Assembly: GCA_016800925.1 (NCBI GenBank)
Contig: JABCPU010000272.1
Location: 1 to 64,000 of the forward strand
DNA length: 64,000 bases
Direction of reading: 5' to 3'
Origin: Suillus spraguei
Lineage: Eukaryota; Basidiomycota; Agaricomycetes; Boletales; Suillaceae
Below, in pieces: positions 33,054 through 44,226 of the stretch. Position numbers and translations under genes: made by a program. Each line of letters opens with the position of its first letter. Positions within the stretch are counted from its first letter, which is position 1. The notes beneath the pieces are model-generated. The model was not told the DNA's origin, did no database searches, and saw nothing but the letters and a program-made list of their open reading frames with translations.

Positions 33054-33818
33054 TGTTAAGACCATGCTCAAAGGTAGAGAGACCTGAAGGGCTTTGGCCT
33101 CAGTTTGTGCACTGTGCCCCTTTCCGAGTAATGCCCCTTATTTCAGGGAGAAGTTATACGTCCGAAGATCCAGAAGGAGTTGCGTGACAGGTCTGGATGT
33201 CCGAAGGTATCGGATATGATACGTCTGAAGGTTATCGGAACGTAGGGATAGAACAAAGATTAAGACTAGCTTCGGAACGAATTCCTAACTAGAAACTAGC
33301 AGAGATAGACTATCCGAAGATAGAGTCGGAGATATAGACTATAGGAATCAATCCAGTCTCGGAAGATGACTTGGAGCGGAAAGTGGCTTAAGTCCGGAGG
33401 AAGCAGAATGAGCAGAATCTAAGATGATATTCGAACTAAGGTTCTACGGAGATTTACAAGTGGTTTATATACTGTAAGTATCTAAGACAGATAATCAACA
33501 AGTCCGGGACTGAGGGCTATGTATGAAGTGTAACGGAAGTTTATTAGTTAATGCACAGCGGATCAGTAAGCACGAATCAGAAATGAACACAGGTAACGGA
33601 TCAGTGACGTAGGACGGAAATATACATAGCTGGAATACCGGAAACAGGAGGAATGATGAAAGGAGATAGACACGGATATACACAAGGGAGTTAAGGTGCG
33701 AGAAGTGAGCACATTTGGATGGGTGGTCCAGACAGGATCTGTGGACCGGATGGATATGGAATCGATCGGATCTGATCGGATATGGTTGGATCTGAGATTA
33801 GAAGTATGGTATATGACA
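33054..33818 (-). repeat. 5' LTR of gypsy1 (family A)
   Basis: 765 bases, nearly identical to 18172-18934, followed by the second copy of the gccac duplication. In gypsy1 orientation it lies directly upstream of gag. Confidence 0.93.
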
Positions 33819-33823
33819 GCCAC

Positions 33824-34829
33824 CCTCAGTGCATTCACTGTGAACTTGGTGTGCATACACATGCCTTTGATAAGCTCATCAAGAAGCTTCGTGGCTTTGG
33901 TTATAGTAGCTCCCGCTATGTCTCACTGGAAGAGCAGTTGGCTGTTTTTCTATATACTTGCATCACTGGTTTGACCATCAGACATGTTAGAGAGCAGTTC
34001 CAGAGATCCAGTGATACAATCTCAAAGTAAGTCATTGATTTATTAATCAAATAAATTAACCTGATCTATTTGTATCAGGTATTTTCACAAGATCTTGTTC
34101 ATCTTAGCGTCCCCCCATTCTATACAATGTACATTCACTTTCCAGATGGCACTATCATTCCCAACAAGATTCACAACAACCCAAAATTTTGGCCCTATTT
34201 CGAAGGTGCTATTGGCGCCATTGATGGCAGCCATATTTATGTATCCCCTCCATCATGTGATCGTACATTCTACTGTAATCACAAGGGCTTTGTATCTCAA
34301 ATTGTCTGTTCGCCTGTGACTGGGACCTCAAATTTATCTATACAGAGACTGGTTGGGAGGGTTCAGTGACAGATGCACATCTATGGGAGGAGGCTTGTTT
34401 AGATGACTTAGATATTCCCCATCAAAAATACCTTCTTGGTGATGCGGGATTTCTGTCCTGCAAAGAGCTCCTTGTCCCTTACCATGGCATCTGATACCAC
34501 CTTGCAGAATGGGGCCGTGCTAGCACTAGGTACATTTTTTTAATTTTGTTTATAATATATTCAATTTTGATCTCTCAATAGACCTGCTAACAAGCAGGAG
34601 TTGTATAACCTTCATCATGCTTCCACATGAAACATTATTGAAAGAATCTTTGGTGTCTTGAAACAGTGCTTTTGGATCCTGCTCTTATCACCCAAGTACA
34701 AGATGGATGTTCAGGCCCACATCCCTGCTGTACTATGTGCACTTCATAACTTCATTCGCACTCATGACAACCAGGAAGGACTTCTACCTGAGAGACATGT
34801 CATCTTCGACAATGATAACCTGCAGTATC
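33824..34829 (+). pseudogene. Harbinger transposase, middle part
   Basis: It continues the split HARBI1-like gene. The helical region (LSLEEQ-type: SRYVSLEEQLAVFLY) leads to a GT-AG intron at about 34027-34079, then the catalytic core: first Asp in GAIDGSHIY near 34215, second in GWEGSVTDAHLW near 34360, Glu in NIIERIFGVLK near 34640, and HNFIRTHD. One frameshift lies near 34112. Two stops, at about 34490 and 34628, are TGA where the family has Arg. So the nuclease is dead, and decay looks like C-to-T change at CGA. A solo LTR interrupts it at 34830. Confidence 0.82.
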
Positions 34830-35443
34830 TGTTACAGTCATACATGCCCCTATTCATTTTCCTTTCTTTTCTTGTATATCACGTGATATGGAGCTTATTG
34901 CTCAGACACTTCCACTTCCATCAGATATCACATGACTTAACCAGTACGTCATATCATGTGATGTCATAACTCCCCATGACTGCGTTCTCGGACCCAACCG
35001 GTTTAGCATACTCGTACGCTAAACCCATGTCTTATCTCTAACTCATGCGTCTCAACACGCTTGTACGATACATGCCTTCCTTATTAGGATACACAGTTAT
35101 ATTCTCATGGTTACCTGGTCTGTGCACGCATATGTACCTATATAAGCACAGTGTACTTGTAGTAGATTCCTTACTTTAATCTTACTGGGTTTTACCTGGA
35201 ACTCCCTTCGCTTAGGTCTCCAACCTAAGTCGTCTTGAATCGTCTCTAAGTCTAAGCACTCCTTAGTCTTAGTCTCTATTCTCGTAGAACCTCAAAGACT
35301 CATCTTTGAGGCCGAACCCTTGATCATACTCGGAACGCGTTCCTTGTACTTTCACCTTGTCCTCTTTTGGACATTGTAGAACTTCCCAGCAGACCGTCTG
35401 TGTCTTTTCACTGTCGCTGGTGACGCCACCCCAGTTCGTAACA
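34830..35443 (+). repeat. Solo LTR, family B (complete)
   Basis: 614 bases, starting TGTTACAGTCATAC and ending CAGTTCGTAACA, with a perfect duplication gtatc at 34825-34829 and 35444-35448. It lies in the 3' end of the Harbinger transposase gene and is the best reference copy of this LTR type. Confidence 0.95.
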
Positions 35444-35448
35444 GTATC

Positions 35449-35629
35449 AAGGGCTGCCTGCTGATGCAGTAGGGCAGCCTGAGGCTGTCAATGATGCAAA
35501 CGTACTATGAGACCATATCATGCAAAAGATGTGGGATGATTACCAGTTGATTTTAGCTGAATGAGGTGCATTAGACAACTCTTTAATGGACATTGATGAA
35601 GATAGTGATGATGATGACAATGAATTGTA
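35449..35629 (+). pseudogene. Harbinger transposase, C-terminal tail
   Basis: Downstream of the LTR the tail resumes with GLPADAVGQPEAVNDANV, then IMQKMWDDYQLILAE, like the acidic, MWxDYQ-type ends of fungal Harbinger transposases. It finishes with an Asp-rich stretch and a stop at about 35629. Two internal stops show decay. Confidence 0.65.
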
Positions 35630-35934
35630 GTATTGTGGGAGCATTGTTGTTGATGAACAAGATCTGGTAGAAACTTGAGAAGACAACGGTGTAGAGATAG
35701 ATTTCTTGAGTTTTTTAAGCAGTTGGGAAATGGCCTGGACACTCTTCTGTGCAAGGTTCTTGATAGGTGCTGTCTTTCAGGAGATGGTCGAAGACTTCAT
35801 GGAGGATGTGTCAGTTGGCTTCACCATACTGAGAGGAAGTTCCAATGACTTACCTGGTGTGCCAGTGTCCATTTTATACTATTCTGAAGCCACTTCTCAA
35901 TATACATATTGACCCTTTGACTCTTCACCATTGG
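35630..35934. other. Probable Harbinger 3' end and flank
   Basis: No domain seen. It probably includes the Harbinger 3' terminus, but I could not identify an inverted repeat. The last five bases (attgg) duplicate 40664-40668. Confidence 0.35.
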
Positions 35935-37340
35935 TGTCATATACCATACATCCAATATCAGATCCAATCAGATCTGATCAATCCTGCTTCCATCTGGTCC
36001 ACAGATCCTATCTAGACCTCCCATCCGAACCTTCCTACTTCTCACACTCTAACTCAATTATGAATACCTGCATCTATCTCCTTTCAGTAACTCTCTTGTC
36101 TCTGGTATTTTGGCTATGTATATTTCCATCCTGCTTATTGATATATTACCTATGTCTCATTTCCAACTCACCCTTACTGATCTGCTGTACTTTACTAATA
36201 GACTTCTGTTATACTTTGTACATAGCCCTCAGTCCTGGCTCATTGATTATCCATACCAGTTACCTACAGTATATAATCCATTTGTAGACCTCCATAGCAC
36301 CTCAGTTTGAATATCATCTTAGTTCTGCTCATTTTGACCTCCAGACTTGAGTTGCTTCAGCTCTAGTCAATCTCCAAGACTTAGGATCATACCCTATAGT
36401 CTATATACAGTGGCTCAAAAAAGTGTCCGAATGTTTATGCATTTTTGTGTAATTGGATAATAGCAAGCTAGATCCTGAATATAATACAATAGTATATAGA
36501 CATGTCTAAAAGCCCTCATCACAGCTTAAATCTGAGATATATTTCGTGGGAATCCGATCATATATGGGCAAGATATGGTAATTCTAATCAGATGACTCAT
36601 TCAGACACTTTTTTGACTTTATATTAAAATCACAAAATCAGACCATTCATGTACAATATTCTTAATGAAAGTGGTGCCATAATAATAATATGGTCTGATT
36701 TTAATATAATTGGAATATATAAACCCACATAACATCATGAAATTTAACATAATCATGATGAAGCCCTGTTAAGACCGTACTCAAAGGTAGAGAGATCCAA
36801 AGGGCTTTGGCCTCAGTTTGTGCACTGTGCCCCTTTCTCGAGTAATGCCCCTTATTTCAAGGAGAAGTTATTCGTCCAAAGATCCGGAAGGAGTTGCGTG
36901 ACGGATCTGGATGTCCGAAGGTATCGGATATGATACGTCCGAAGGTTATTCGGAACGTAAGGATAGAACAAAGATTAAGGCTAGCTTCAGAACGAGTTCC
37001 TAACTAGAAACTAATGGAGGTAGACTATCCGAAGATAGAGTCGGAGATATAGACTATAGGAATCAATCCTAAGTCTTGAAAGGTGACTTTAGAGCAGAGG
37101 GTGGCTCAAGTCCGGAAGAAGCGGAATGAGTAGAATCTAAGATGATATTCAAACTAAGGTTCTACGGAGATCTACAAGTGGTTTATATACTGTAAGTATC
37201 TAAGACGGATAATCAGCAAGTCCGGGACTGAGGGCTATGTACGAAGTGTAACAGAAGTCTATTAGTTAATGCACAGCGGATCAGTAAGCATGAATCGGAA
37301 ATGAACACAGGAAACGGATCAGTGACACAGGACGGAAATA

Positions 37341-38933
37341 CAGTGGCTCAAAAAACTGTCCGCATGTTTTGACATTTTTCACTATCTATGATATTGTGTG
37401 AGAATGAACAAATTCCTCAAGGACATACTTATACCACATTGTAGTAGGGCTTCAGGGCTTTTATTTGAGCCCTACACCGTGGGAATCGGCGGAGATATGG
37501 TGGAGATATAAGGCTTATAAAATGATGACTCATGTGGACAGTTTTTTGAGTGTATATTAAAACTATATAAATCATGCCACTATTATATAAATTATAAAGT
37601 GGTGTCATTATGTTATTTTATGACTATATCTAACTATATAAACCAGAATATCTCATGTATCATAGTCATAATCACCATGAAAGCCATCTCCTCTGCTCAA
37701 AGAGATAATATCCTCTCTCTGTCTTATGCTGGTCTCTCTGCTCACCAAATTTCCTCTAGAACTGGAGTATGCAAGTCCACTGTGGCCAAGTTCATCAAAG
37801 AAAGCCACCCAGACAAGGAAAACTCTTGTGGAGGACGTCCATCCAAGCTTACCTCTACTGACAAAAGGGCTATTATCCAACATATCACTACAGGAAAGGC
37901 TGATAATGCTGTCCAAGCCACCCATTATATCAATTCCACCATCACTACCCCTGTCTCTTCACAAACTGTGAGGAATGTTCTCAAGGCAGCTCATCTCAAG
38001 GCAGTAACAAAGAAGAAAAAGCCTCTTCTCTCCATCAAACATAGGCAGAGAAGACTAGCCTTTGCCTTAGCTCATCAACACTGGACTGTAGAGGACTGGA
38101 AGCGTGTTATATGGTCAGATGAGACCAAAATCAATAGGATTGGGTCAGATGGGAAGGTGTATGTATGGAAAAAGAAGGGAGATGGCCTAACAGACAGAGA
38201 GGTTAATGGGACTGTCAAGTTTGGAGGAGGTTCTTTAATGGTATGGGGCTGTATGGGATGGAATGGTGTGGGAATGCTTGCTGAGGTTGAGGGGAAGATG
38301 AATGCTGAGCAGTATGTGGACATTTTAAATGACCACTTGCTGCCTAGCTTGGCAGAATCAGGGATTGATGAAGAAGATATCATTTTCCAACAGGATAATG
38401 ATCCCAAGCACACATCCAGAAGAGCTAGGGAATGGTTTGAAGAACATAACATCAATGTTCTTGACTGGCCAGCACAGTCTCCTGATGTCAATGTCATTGA
38501 ACATCTCTGGGGAACACTCAAGAAAAAGCTTCAAGCCTATGAAAACCCCCCTAAAGGAGTATGGGAGCTTTGGGAGAGAGTAGCAGTGGAATGGGGGAAG
38601 ATCACAGCTGAGGATTGCCAGAAATTAATTGAGAGTATGCCTAGAAGGATAGAGGCAGTAATTAAAGCCAAGGGAGGTCATACAAAATACTAGAATACCT
38701 GGTTATTACTGTAAAATACTTGAGTCAAAAAACTGTCCGCATGAGTCACCATTTTGTGAGCCTTGTATCTCCACCATATCTCCACCGATTCCCACGGTGT
38801 AGGGCTCAAATGAAAGCCCTGAAGCCATACTACAATGTGGTATAAGCATGTTTTTGAGGCATTTGTTTGTTCTCACACAATATTATAGATAGTGAAAAAT
38901 GCCAAAACATGCGGACAGTTTTTTGAGCCACTG
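37341..38933 (+). mobile_element. Tc1-like DNA transposon, intact copy 2
   Basis: 1593 bases with TA at 37339-37340 and 38934-38935. It is the same length and, as far as I compared, the same sequence as copy 1 at 27687-29279, in opposite orientation. It sits inside a solo LTR, making it the innermost and youngest layer of this nest. Confidence 0.95.
37677..38693 (+). CDS. Tc1-like transposase, copy 2
   Basis: 338 residues, identical to the transposase at 27927-28943, including the helix-turn-helix region, the IWSDET Asp, the FQQDNDPKHTS Asp and the VIEHLW Glu with DD34E spacing. There are no stops or frameshifts. Both copies could supply transposase for each other and for related short elements, though the diverged relic has different end sequences (GTGTCCGAATG in place of CTGTCCGCATG). 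Confidence 0.93.
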   Translation: MKAISSAQRDNILSLSYAGLSAHQISSRTGVCKSTVAKFIKESHPDKENSCGGRPSKLTSTDKRAIIQHITTGKADNAVQATHYINSTITTPVSSQTVRNVLKAAHLKAVTKKKKPLLSIKHRQRRLAFALAHQHWTVEDWKRVIWSDETKINRIGSDGKVYVWKKKGDGLTDREVNGTVKFGGGSLMVWGCMGWNGVGMLAEVEGKMNAEQYVDILNDHLLPSLAESGIDEEDIIFQQDNDPKHTSRRAREWFEEHNINVLDWPAQSPDVNVIEHLWGTLKKKLQAYENPPKGVWELWERVAVEWGKITAEDCQKLIESMPRRIEAVIKAKGGHTKY

Positions 38934-39131
38934 TATAAACAGCCGGAATACCGGAAACAGGAGGAATGACGAAAGGAGATAGACACGGATATACACAAGG
39001 GAGTTAAGGTGCGAGAAGTGAGCACATTCGGATGGATGGTCCGGACAGGATCTGTGGACCGGACGGATATGGAATCAATCGGATCTGGTCGGATATGGTC
39101 GGATCTGAGATTAGAAGTATGGTATATGACA

Positions 39132-40160
39132 AGCCCATCTCCTCTGCTCAAAGGGATAATATCCTTGTTCTCTGCTCCTCTGGTTTATCTACTAGGCAAA
39201 TTGCTTCCAAAACTGGTCTTGGCAAGTATGATGGTATGGGACTGTACGGGGTGGAATAGAGTGGGGATTCTTTGTGAGGTAGAGGAAGGATGAATGCAGA
39301 GCAGTACATCTCCATTCTAGAGGAGTGTCTACTCAAAAGCATGCAGGAGTCAGGAATTGATGAAGAGGACATTATCTTCCAACAAGATAATGATAATGAC
39401 CGCAAGCATACCTCAAAGTTGGCCACAAAATGGTTTGAAGATCATGGTATCAATGTTCTATTATGGCCAGCACAGTCTCCAGACCTCAATCCCATTGAAC
39501 ATCTCTGGGAATTACTCAAAAGACTACTTGCTGCCTATCAGAATCCTCCTAAGGGGCTATTTGAACTATGGGAGAGAGTTGCAGTGGAGTGGAACAAGAT
39601 TACTAAGGAGAAGTGTCAAAAATTGATAGAGAGTATGCTGTCACAACCCACAAACGAATTAATGCGAGGGCAGAGACTAGGACTCAAACTAAGGTTATCA
39701 CAAGAGAAGAGAGAGGAGCAAGGACGTCTTGGATTGCTACTATGTAGATACAAGAGGTTTGAACTAAAGAACTACTACAGCGAAACTAGCTAACTATATA
39801 CACATATTGAAACTGAGATGTAAACTGAGTTTGAAACTACTAGCCAATCATAAAATAGAAATGAGAATCGTACGATGTGATAGTTGTGACATTGTTATGA
39901 CATCATATTCTAGAAGGTTCTAAGATCACGTGATACTATCTTATCTTATCTTATCCGATAGCATCATAAAAGATCTCTTCATCTTCATCAGGAAGTTCAG
40001 TTATAGAAGCGGATATGGGAATTTCGATAGGATTTGGGTTTGTCTTGGGTTTAGACGCTTTAGGGAAATTGAGAAAAGAATAATGATTTGTATTTGGAAT
40101 TCGTGACAATGTCTAGAAGGGTAGCAGCAGTGATTAAAGCTAAGGGAGTAACACAAAGTA
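39132..40160 (+). pseudogene. Tc1 relic transposase, deleted and interrupted
   Basis: It begins with PISSAQRDNILVL-like sequence matching residues 3 onward of the intact transposase, loses about 180 residues including the first catalytic Asp, and resumes at MNAEQYISILEECLLKSMQE. It keeps FQQDND (second Asp) and SPDLNPIEHLW (Glu), with two extra residues after the Asp. The tail (KCQKLIESM) is cut by an LTR at 39639 and continues after 40108 with RRVAAVIKAKG. It is clearly non-functional. Confidence 0.85.
39639..40108. repeat. Solo LTR-like insert, family C
   Basis: 470 bases bounded by TGTCAC and GTGACA, inverted six-base termini typical of a gypsy-type LTR. Comparison with the intact transposase shows exactly this segment as an insertion. 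The flanks atgc and atgt fit a 4-5-base duplication with one later C-to-T change. No other copy of this family is in the window. Confidence 0.75.
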
Positions 40161-40668
40161 CTAGAATCATACAATAGTATTGGTGAAATATAAAGTCAAA
40201 AAGTGTCCGAATGAGTCATCTGATTAGAATTACCATATCCATATCTTGCCCATATATGGTCGGATTCCCCTGGCATATATCTCAGATTCAAGCTGTGATG
40301 TAGGGCCTTCTGACATGTCTATATACCATTGTATCATATTCAGAATCTAGCTTGCTATTATCCAATTACACAAAAATGCATAAACATTTGGACACTTTTT
40401 GAGCCACTGTATCTCCAGCTCTACCTTCAGGTAGTCTATCTCCATTAGTTTCTAGTTAGGACTCTGTCTGAAACTAGCCTTATACATTGCTCCATACCTA
40501 CATCCGGATATCCTTCAGACATCCAGATCTGATATGTGTCTACCTTTGGATACTTCGGACATAACCTTTCACCTCTGAAAATACAGGGCAATACTTGGGA
40601 AAGGGGCACAGCATACAAGCCAAAGCCCTTCAGATCCATTACCCTGTGAGTACGACCTTAACAATTGG

Positions 40669-41657
40669 TCCAATTTGAGCAGCAGTGTGCCAGTACTCTG
40701 ACCATGCTAGTGGTGTGTGTCCAAGTCATGGGAAGCAACAATTAGCAGCCTGGGAGTGTTATCAGAATGCCACTAAGTCAGGCCTTCAACAACTGAATCA
40801 GAGTGATATTCAAGCTTCAATTTGAGTGAACAAGGTGGGTACAACACAACGAGAAACCTGCTACTACCCATGATACTGCAATTCGGGTACACAGTTTGGC
40901 CTTGGTATGCAAAATATGGTACCTTACCCTAACCCTAACACCGTGCGTTTTTCCGCACCCAAGGCAAACCTTACATGTGATCTGCACTTATGAGACAACA
41001 AATGGAATTATGCTATATGTAGGCCCATGATGCACTGGAAGAACTTCAGCAGTGTCTGAGGATTCATTGTTCCCTTCTAACATTCAAAAGAGAATGAATG
41101 CATGGTCAGGGTGCAAAAACTCAAGGTCAGAATGCTCTTGCTTGTGTCCACCAAAGGTGCACTGCCTGTGTGAAACAATACCAGTCGGCATGGATAGCAC
41201 TCAAGGCCCTAGCTACAATCATGAAGAAGAAAGATTGACAGGGCCAGCTGCAGGAACCGGTGGACAAATTCATCAAGCCCCTCGTGGATCCATTTGCTAC
41301 TGGCAAAGGAAAATGTCACATATCATGGATGTGAATGATGGATGGTGTTGATCATGGCAATGAAGGTGACAATGACAGTAAGCACTTGTTGTGATCTATA
41401 TTTTGCAAACTAATGTGCTAAAGGTGTGCAAATTGAGTAGTGTAAAAGTTGGGTGAGGGCACTGCGATGGTGAGGAGGTGGAATTACTGAGGAAAGAAAT
41501 GTGTAGGGTGCTGCAATTTTTGCCTGGCAGGAAGCATGGTAGGAAGGACAGGGAAAGGGATGTATTAGGGAGTCTGCCACTGACATCAAAGGTTTATGAG
41601 CATATGCTGCCTGACAAACTAACATCCATTGCAGGCTCAGTGGACATTTTTGTGTCC
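40669..41657 (+). pseudogene. KDZ-like transposase fragment
   Basis: The plus strand carries broken readings that resemble the C-terminal part of the large KDZ (Kyakuja-Dileera-Zisupton) transposases of mushrooms. The clearest is VRALRW followed after a one-base shift by EEVELLRKEMCRVLQF near 41450-41515, and then a tyrosine-containing tail. The remainder is full of stops. The identification rests on that motif only. It may continue after the LTR at 42433. Confidence 0.4.
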
Positions 41658-42427
41658 TATTAAGGTCATACTCAAAAGGTAATGGACCCAAAGGGCTTTG
41701 GCCTCAGCTCATATGCTGTGCCCCTTTCCTGAGTATTGCCCCTTACTTCAGAAGAGAGGTATATGTCCAAAGCATCTGAAACATCCAAAGCATCTGAAGG
41801 TAGACACATGCTGGATCCAGATGTTTGAAGGTAACGGACATGGTACATCCAAAGGATATCCGGAATGTAGGTATGGAACAAGATATAAGACTAGTTTCAG
41901 ACAGTGTCCTAACTAGAAACTAATGGAAATAGACTATTCTTAAGGTAGAGTTGGAGATATAGATTATAGGAGATATTCCTAAGTCTCAGAGGTTGACTGA
42001 AGTTGCAGGGAGCTCAAGTCCAGAAGAACAGAATGAGCAGAACTAAGATGATATTCAAACTAAGGTTCTATGGAGGTTTACAAGTGGATTATATACTGTA
42101 GGTGACTGGTATGAGTAATCAATGAGTCCAGGACCAAGGGCTATGTACAAAGTATAACAGAAGTCTATTAGTAAAAGCACAGTGGATCAGTAAGCACAAG
42201 TCGGAAATGAAACATAGGTGACAGATCAATAAGCAGAATGGAAATATACATGGCTAAAATACCAGAGACAGGAGGATTACCAAAAGGAGATAGATGCAGA
42301 TATCCACAGTGGAGTTAGAGTGTGAGAAGTAGGAGGTTTCAGATGAGTGGTTCAGATAGGATCTGTGGACCAGACAGAAGCAGGATTGATCAGATCAGAT
42401 CTGAGATTGGATGTATGGTATATGACA
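41658..42427 (+). repeat. Solo LTR, family A, old copy
   Basis: 770 bases with a perfect duplication tgtcc (41653-41657 and 42428-42432). The first dinucleotide has changed from TG to TA, and the body is more diverged than other copies, so it is older. Confidence 0.92.
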
Positions 42428-42432
42428 TGTCC

Positions 42433-44226
42433 TATGGGCACCTTTTCTTTCACCAAAAGGCCTCATTGATGTGCCACCTCAATTGGTCAAGCACTCATTG
42501 CCAGACCTTACAATTCCTGACATTCCTTAATGTGTTTCTGCCTTGTATGTGATCGCTATTTCTAGTAGTATACTTTATGTTCATGAAATTTCATCCATCA
42601 CTGGCTTTCATTTGATGTTCAAGTTAAGTTGCCGAAGACTGGACTGAAAAATTAACCAAACTACTACTAATTATCTCATCCATCACTGGCTTTCATTCAG
42701 CATTGGACTTAAGTTGCCAAAGAATGGGCTGGAAAATTGACTGAACAGCTACCAGGTAATTGGCCAGGCCATAGGCCATATAGGTCTGCTAACTAGCATA
42801 TTCTAATGCATCAGAAATCAGGCTAAGTAGGATAATAAATGCATCACCTGTGACTTGTACTTAGCAGACTTGATGCATAATTGCTACAGGGACTGGTGCT
42901 CTTGTTGAAATGATCTTGAAGCTTCTCTCGAATGGCAGCTAGATTAGGAGCTTTGGCTGACATATGAAAAAGGATAATATGTTGTGCATAACATTATATA
43001 CCTAAGCTGCACGATATATTTAATCGAGTTATTTGAACTTCTGCTGACTTTTGCCACTGTGGTTGCCTTTGTTTACAAATGTTTTGTGCCAGCCGCTGGG
43101 GGAATAAAGTTTGGCTGAGTTTGAAAGGCTTGCATATTTCTGGTTTACTAAGCATGGCGCACTTGTACAGTGCAAAACGGGAAAAACCGACCTCCACCAC
43201 CACAATAACACAGAACTGTTTCTACATCACCCGATCCCATCTGATTTGTACCCAAACTGGTGGAATCGCCTCCGTTTGAACATAGCTACAAACCTATCTG
43301 GTTACTTTTTTAAAATTCCTTGATCTCAAAAAATGACTGACTGAAATTGGGACTTCACACGCCACTAGCACCGCCACTTGCCTTATTTGGTAGCTGCTCC
43401 TCATCCCCATTGCTTGCAGCAAAGAAAAAACATGTTTGCAGCTTTCACTAGACCGTCGCAAGCATATAAAATACATGTACTTATTCGGATTTGTTCAATA
43501 TAGCCATATCCATCATGATTCCTGCACTGACTTTGTGATGTGAGCGGTATTTCTTCACAGCATATTCTGCTTGTTTAGCATTAAGACCCTTCCTGCATGA
43601 GTAGAAACACTAAGAGATCAGATGCGAATTATAGCATTGAAATTCTCACCTATAAGCATCCATATTGTGGTAAAATGCTTGAGTATGGATTTTCTTCGTC
43701 AATATAGTCTGTGTCATCAAGGTCCTTGACACAGTCAATATAATTTTTACTAAAGAATTTGCTGCCGGGAATTCATCGAGCCTGAGCCTGTCGAGCCTTC
43801 TTGTTTTTCTGTGGCATGTTTTGACAGATTGGTGCACCAGTACATAGAATTTTTGAATTTTTCGATGGAAATTGGGACTGCTTACATAATCAATACCAAA
43901 AAAATTTATTGCAGATTCATGATCTTTGGACCCACTTGTAGTCTAAAAATGCGAAAAAATTCCTTATCAAACCAAAATTGAGCCCACAATGGAGAGGCCT
44001 ATTCTTAGTGTTTTGCACTGTACTCTCCTTCTTCTTCAGCAAGGTTGGGAAGGAGCCTGTATCTCTACAGGATTTTGTGGTTGCTATGTGTTTTATATAA
44101 CTTTCGCACTAGCTCGTCTGGGCCAAAGCGGCATTTGGCAGTGTATCATAAAATGCGGGACACTTTACATAACACCTACGGTTCATCGGACTGATTGAGA
44201 CACACAAGTCTATTGACATCATAAAG
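42433..44226. other. Transposon debris and P450 copy 2 upstream
   Basis: The first few hundred bases probably belong to the KDZ-like relic, and one sentence-like segment (about 42590-42640 and 42680-42740) is an imperfect direct repeat of the phrase catccatcactggctttcatt. No gene is supported. From about 44060 the sequence matches the region before P450 copy 1. Confidence 0.5.

Larger units (their letters stand above)
18172..33818 (-). mobile_element. gypsy1: Ty3/gypsy chromovirus, interrupted
   Basis: Two family-A LTRs in the same orientation (18172-18934 and 33054-33818, 763 and 765 bases, nearly identical) bound the element, with a perfect duplication gccac at 18167-18171 and 33819-33823. 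Coding runs on the minus strand: gag near 32.9-31.7 kb, protease, reverse transcriptase and RNase H to 29.6 kb, then integrase C terminus and chromodomain at 20.9-20.1 kb. A purine tract (AAGGGGGGATAC) touches the 3' LTR at 18935-18946, as expected for plus-strand priming. An extra gene lies antisense between pol and the 3' LTR. The middle is displaced by gypsy2, and about 0.8-0.9 kb of integrase is gone. Confidence 0.9.
36767..39131 (+). repeat. Solo LTR, family A, split by Tc1 copy 2
   Basis: Outer parts 36767-37338 and 38936-39131 make a 770-base LTR with a perfect duplication agccc at 36762-36766 and 39132-39136. It landed at the third codon of the relic Tc1 transposase, whose start ATGAAG lies just upstream and whose reading resumes right after the LTR. 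Confidence 0.93.
36408..40409 (+). mobile_element. Tc1-like relic, second subfamily
   Basis: Its ends read CAGTGGCTCAAAAAAGTGTC and the inverse, flanked by TA (36406-36407 and 40410-40411). Like the intact Tc1 elements, each end holds an inner, inverted copy of the motif (about 36595-36615 and 40193-40214). Without the two LTRs inserted into it, about 1.16 kb remains against 1.59 kb in the intact relatives, because roughly 430 bases of the transposase N-terminal half are deleted. It cannot move by itself. Confidence 0.88.
35935..40663 (-). repeat. Solo LTR, family A, hosting a transposon nest
   Basis: The two outer parts (35935-36407 and 40412-40663, about 725 bases together) make one diverged family-A LTR in minus orientation, with a perfect duplication attgg at 35930-35934 and 40664-40668. 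Everything between 36408 and 40409 was inserted later. Compared with the copy at 224-993 it has many substitutions, so it is the oldest layer of this nest. Confidence 0.9.

Noticed and set aside
18172..35629. The Harbinger parts as three separate transposase genes
   Set aside because: The matching gccac and gtatc duplications and the frame continuity show that they are one gene split by two LTR-type insertions.
40921..40940. Telomere-like CCCTAACCCTAA
   Set aside because: Only about two units, inside a decayed transposon with unique sequence on both sides; expected by chance and not a telomere or chromosome-fusion scar.
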